Source: Burkholderiales bacterium
GTDB taxonomy: Bacteria; Pseudomonadota; Gammaproteobacteria; Burkholderiales; Burkholderiaceae_D
NCBI GenBank assembly: GCA_016197345.1
Contig: JACPVY010000305.1
Location: 1-7,715, forward strand
Direction of reading: 5' to 3'
DNA: 7,715 nucleotides
The number at the start of each line of letters is the position of its first letter. Within the stretch, counting starts at the first letter, position 1. The position numbers were made by a program, and so were the translations under genes. Positions 6,606 through 7,715 of this stretch are shown here, piece after piece. Below the pieces are notes generated by a model, which had not been told where the DNA came from, did no database searches, and saw only the letters and a program-made list of their open reading frames with translations.

Positions 6606-6619
6606 AGTGTTAAGTGTTA
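6606..6619. repeat. Tandem 7-mer duplication
   Basis: AGTGTTA occurs twice in direct succession (6606-6612, 6613-6619), upstream of the minus-strand cassette, where its promoter would be expected. It could be a regulator half-site pair or simple slippage. Confidence 0.5.
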
Positions 6620-6712
6620 CTTTGTTGAGAATGACAAATTGTGTATTTCTTTAATTTAACATTTGATGTGATTTTATGCTTATTGGCTCGCTTATTTCTG
6701 TAATGAAGTATC

Positions 6713-6727
6713 GGCGAAAATTTCGCC
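6713..6727. repeat. 15-bp palindrome
   Basis: GGCGAAA and TTTCGCC flank a single central A, with perfect inverse complementarity. A run of seven T follows within 15 nt on the plus strand. The one-base loop and absence of an upstream plus-strand gene argue against a terminator; a protein binding site is more likely. Confidence 0.6.
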
Positions 6728-6878
6728 ATTTGAAATTTTTTTACAATTTATATTGCATGTAGTTGCGACCAAAAGCTAAAGGCGAGGCTGGGGGTTATGT
6801 CATAGACAGGCTGAGCGTTTGTATTTAGCGTGTATTTATCTTCCAACAGGCAAACTTAGTCGTGATCGCAAACTCATG

Positions 6879-6884
6879 TACAAT
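6879..6884 (+). promoter_or_regulatory. Candidate -10 element of the acyl-CoA dehydrogenase promoter
   Basis: TACAAT matches the sigma-70 -10 consensus in five of six positions. The region where a -35 would sit (around TTAGTC 6856-6861, 17-bp spacing) is a poor match, which would suit a regulated promoter. Transcription would start near 6891, giving a leader of about 100 nt. Confidence 0.45.
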
Positions 6885-6889
6885 CCCCC

Positions 6890-6901
6890 GAACGGTCGTG
6901 C
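6890..6901 (+). promoter_or_regulatory. Operator-like palindrome G-N-ACG-N2-CGT-N-C
   Basis: GAACGGTCGTGC has symmetric ACG and CGT half-sites with matching outer G and C. It begins 5 nt after the TACAAT -10 element and covers the expected transcription start, which suits a repressor. Palindromes of this ACG-CGT type are known targets of TetR-family regulators of acyl-CoA catabolism; assigning this one to such a regulator is inference. Confidence 0.5.
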
Positions 6902-6981
6902 TTTTTTCGGCCCTGCGCCGCTAGACTAGATCGATCCCACATATCGCGCTAGCACAGGCGCCACTACCATCGCCAGCATTC

Positions 6982-6987
6982 AAGGAG
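6982..6987 (+). promoter_or_regulatory. Ribosome binding site of the acyl-CoA dehydrogenase
   Basis: AAGGAG lies 5 nt before ATG 6993. It fixes this start, which also begins the typical dehydrogenase N-terminus MDLEYSAQEQAFR. Confidence 0.85.
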
Positions 6988-6992
6988 ACAGC

Positions 6993-7715
6993 ATGGATTT
7001 GGAATATAGCGCGCAGGAGCAGGCTTTTCGTGCCGAAGTGCGGCAGTTTTTACAACAGCATTTGCCGGATGATTTGCGGCAAAAAGTGATCAATCACAAG
7101 CGTTTGAGTAAAGACGATTATTTGCGTTGGCACAAAATCATGGCAAAGCAGGGCTGGGTTGCGCCGGGCTGGCCCAAGGAGCATGGCGGCGCGGATTTGA
7201 GTGCGGTACAACGTCATATTTTGGAAGAAGAATGTGCGCTAGCAGGCACACCGACCATCATGCCGTTTGGCATCAATATGGTGGCACCCGTCATCATGGC
7301 CTTCGGCAATCAACAGCAAAAAGAATATTACTTGCCACGCATCATCAATGGTGATGATTGGTGGTGCCAAGGTTATTCTGAACCGGGTGCAGGTTCGGAT
7401 TTAGCGTCGCTGAAAACGCGGGCTGAACGGATACAAACTGACGAAGGCGCGTTTTATATAGTCAACGGACAAAAGACGTGGACGACCTTAGCGCAACATG
7501 CCGACATGATTTTTTGCCTCGTGCGTACCGATAGCGGCGTGCGTAAGCAAGAAGGGATTTCGTTCTTGCTGATCGACATGCATAGCCCTGGCATCACAGT
7601 GCGTCCCATTTTCATGCTGGATGAAGAGCATGAAGTCAATGAAGTATTTTTCGATAACGTCAAAGTCCCCGCCGCCAATTTGGTCGGCGAAGAAAATCGC
7701 GGTTGGACTTACGCC
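6993..7715 (+). CDS. Acyl-CoA dehydrogenase, PimC type (pimeloyl-CoA dehydrogenase large subunit-like), 3' end beyond window
   Basis: The first 241 codons of a flavin-dependent acyl-CoA dehydrogenase, which removes two hydrogens across the alpha-beta bond of an acyl-CoA and passes electrons to an electron-transfer flavoprotein, in the cytoplasm. The N-terminal helical domain (MDLEYSAQEQAFR, WVAPGWPKEHGGADLS) is followed by the beta domain with WWCQGYSEPGAGSDLASLKT; Q126 to S135 is the FAD/substrate-binding signature. GQKTWTTLAQHADMIFCLVRT (Trp163, flavin contact) and DEEHEVNEVFFDNVKVP follow. From memory, this pattern with DDWWCQG and HEVNEVFF resembles proteins annotated as pimeloyl-CoA dehydrogenase large subunit, so a dicarboxylyl or medium-chain acyl-CoA substrate is plausible but not shown. 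The catalytic Glu lies in the missing C-terminal domain. A full protein would be near 390-400 aa. A second dehydrogenase subunit gene is expected downstream. It has its own promoter and operator-like site. Confidence 0.9.
   Translation, partial: MDLEYSAQEQAFRAEVRQFLQQHLPDDLRQKVINHKRLSKDDYLRWHKIMAKQGWVAPGWPKEHGGADLSAVQRHILEEECALAGTPTIMPFGINMVAPVIMAFGNQQQKEYYLPRIINGDDWWCQGYSEPGAGSDLASLKTRAERIQTDEGAFYIVNGQKTWTTLAQHADMIFCLVRTDSGVRKQEGISFLLIDMHSPGITVRPIFMLDEEHEVNEVFFDNVKVPAANLVGEENRGWTYA

Larger units (their letters stand above)
6600..6992. other. AT-rich intergenic region between divergent units
   Basis: About 390 bp with no supportable gene on either strand. The left part (about 6560-6780) is strongly AT-rich compared with the kinases and the dehydrogenase. 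It should contain the minus-strand cassette promoter, but I see no convincing -35/-10 pair; TTGTCA at 6629-6634 on the minus strand is the best hexamer and lacks a good -10. It holds a 7-mer tandem repeat, the palindrome at 6713-6727, and at the right end the promoter, operator-like site and roughly 100-nt leader of the dehydrogenase. The leader contains a small CTAG-A-CTAG inverted repeat at 6921-6929. Confidence 0.6.

Noticed and set aside
6713..6737. Rho-independent terminator formed by the 15-bp palindrome and later T-run
   Set aside because: The loop would be one base, the T-run is not adjacent to the stem, and no plus-strand gene ends upstream of it.
7127..7678. Short open frames on both strands within the dehydrogenase (7127-7354 plus, 7454-7678 minus)
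   Set aside because: They overlap a clear, motif-bearing coding frame that runs uninterrupted from 6993 to the window end.

Overview
The window looks like chromosomal DNA from a Gram-negative proteobacterium, probably a betaproteobacterium. This rests on codon usage, the style of the acyl-CoA dehydrogenase and its promoter, and the large cytoplasmic TPR-GAF histidine kinases. The lineage is an inference and no marker gene fixes it. No tRNA, rRNA, CRISPR array, transposase or integrase was seen.

Region 1 (about 10-5502, plus strand) holds two tandem paralogous sensor histidine kinases. Each has the order TPR-like helical repeats, coiled-coil linker, GAF domain, HisKA dimerisation/phospho-acceptor domain, HATPase_c ATPase domain. 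Neither has a membrane segment or a receiver domain. The second (2635-5502) is intact. The first (37-2599) is broken: compared with its sister it lacks about 263 nt (about 88 codons of TPR region) at position 735-740, which also shifts the frame. Its N-terminal part is read in frame 1 and stops at 900; its coiled coil, GAF and kinase module are open in frame 2 to 2599. A 15-bp-period direct repeat that duplicates the stop codon lies between the two genes.

Region 2 (about 5527-6600, minus strand, convergent with the kinases and more AT-rich) is a compact cassette of overlapping small genes of unknown function. In transcription order they are: a broken first gene A (about 6579-6331), a 133-aa protein B (6341-5940) with a disordered Q/S/T/N-rich N-terminus and a charged helical C-terminus, and a 148-aa protein C (5973-5527). 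A overlaps B by 11 nt and B overlaps C by 34 nt, which suggests translational coupling. Gene A is not in the supplied ORF list because it has no uninterrupted start: its frame carries an early UGA that is followed closely by a perfect 9-bp hairpin. This cassette is the least explained part of the window.

Region 3 (about 6600-6992) is an AT-rich intergenic stretch with a 15-bp palindrome and, at its right end, a likely promoter (TACAAT) overlapped by an ACG-N2-CGT palindrome. It feeds an acyl-CoA dehydrogenase of the PimC type (6993 to the window end, plus strand, 3' end missing).

The three regions do not obviously form one pathway. The kinases probably sense a cytoplasmic signal and pass phosphate to a regulator encoded elsewhere, the minus-strand cassette looks like an inserted accessory islet, and the dehydrogenase opens a separate acyl-CoA catabolic unit.
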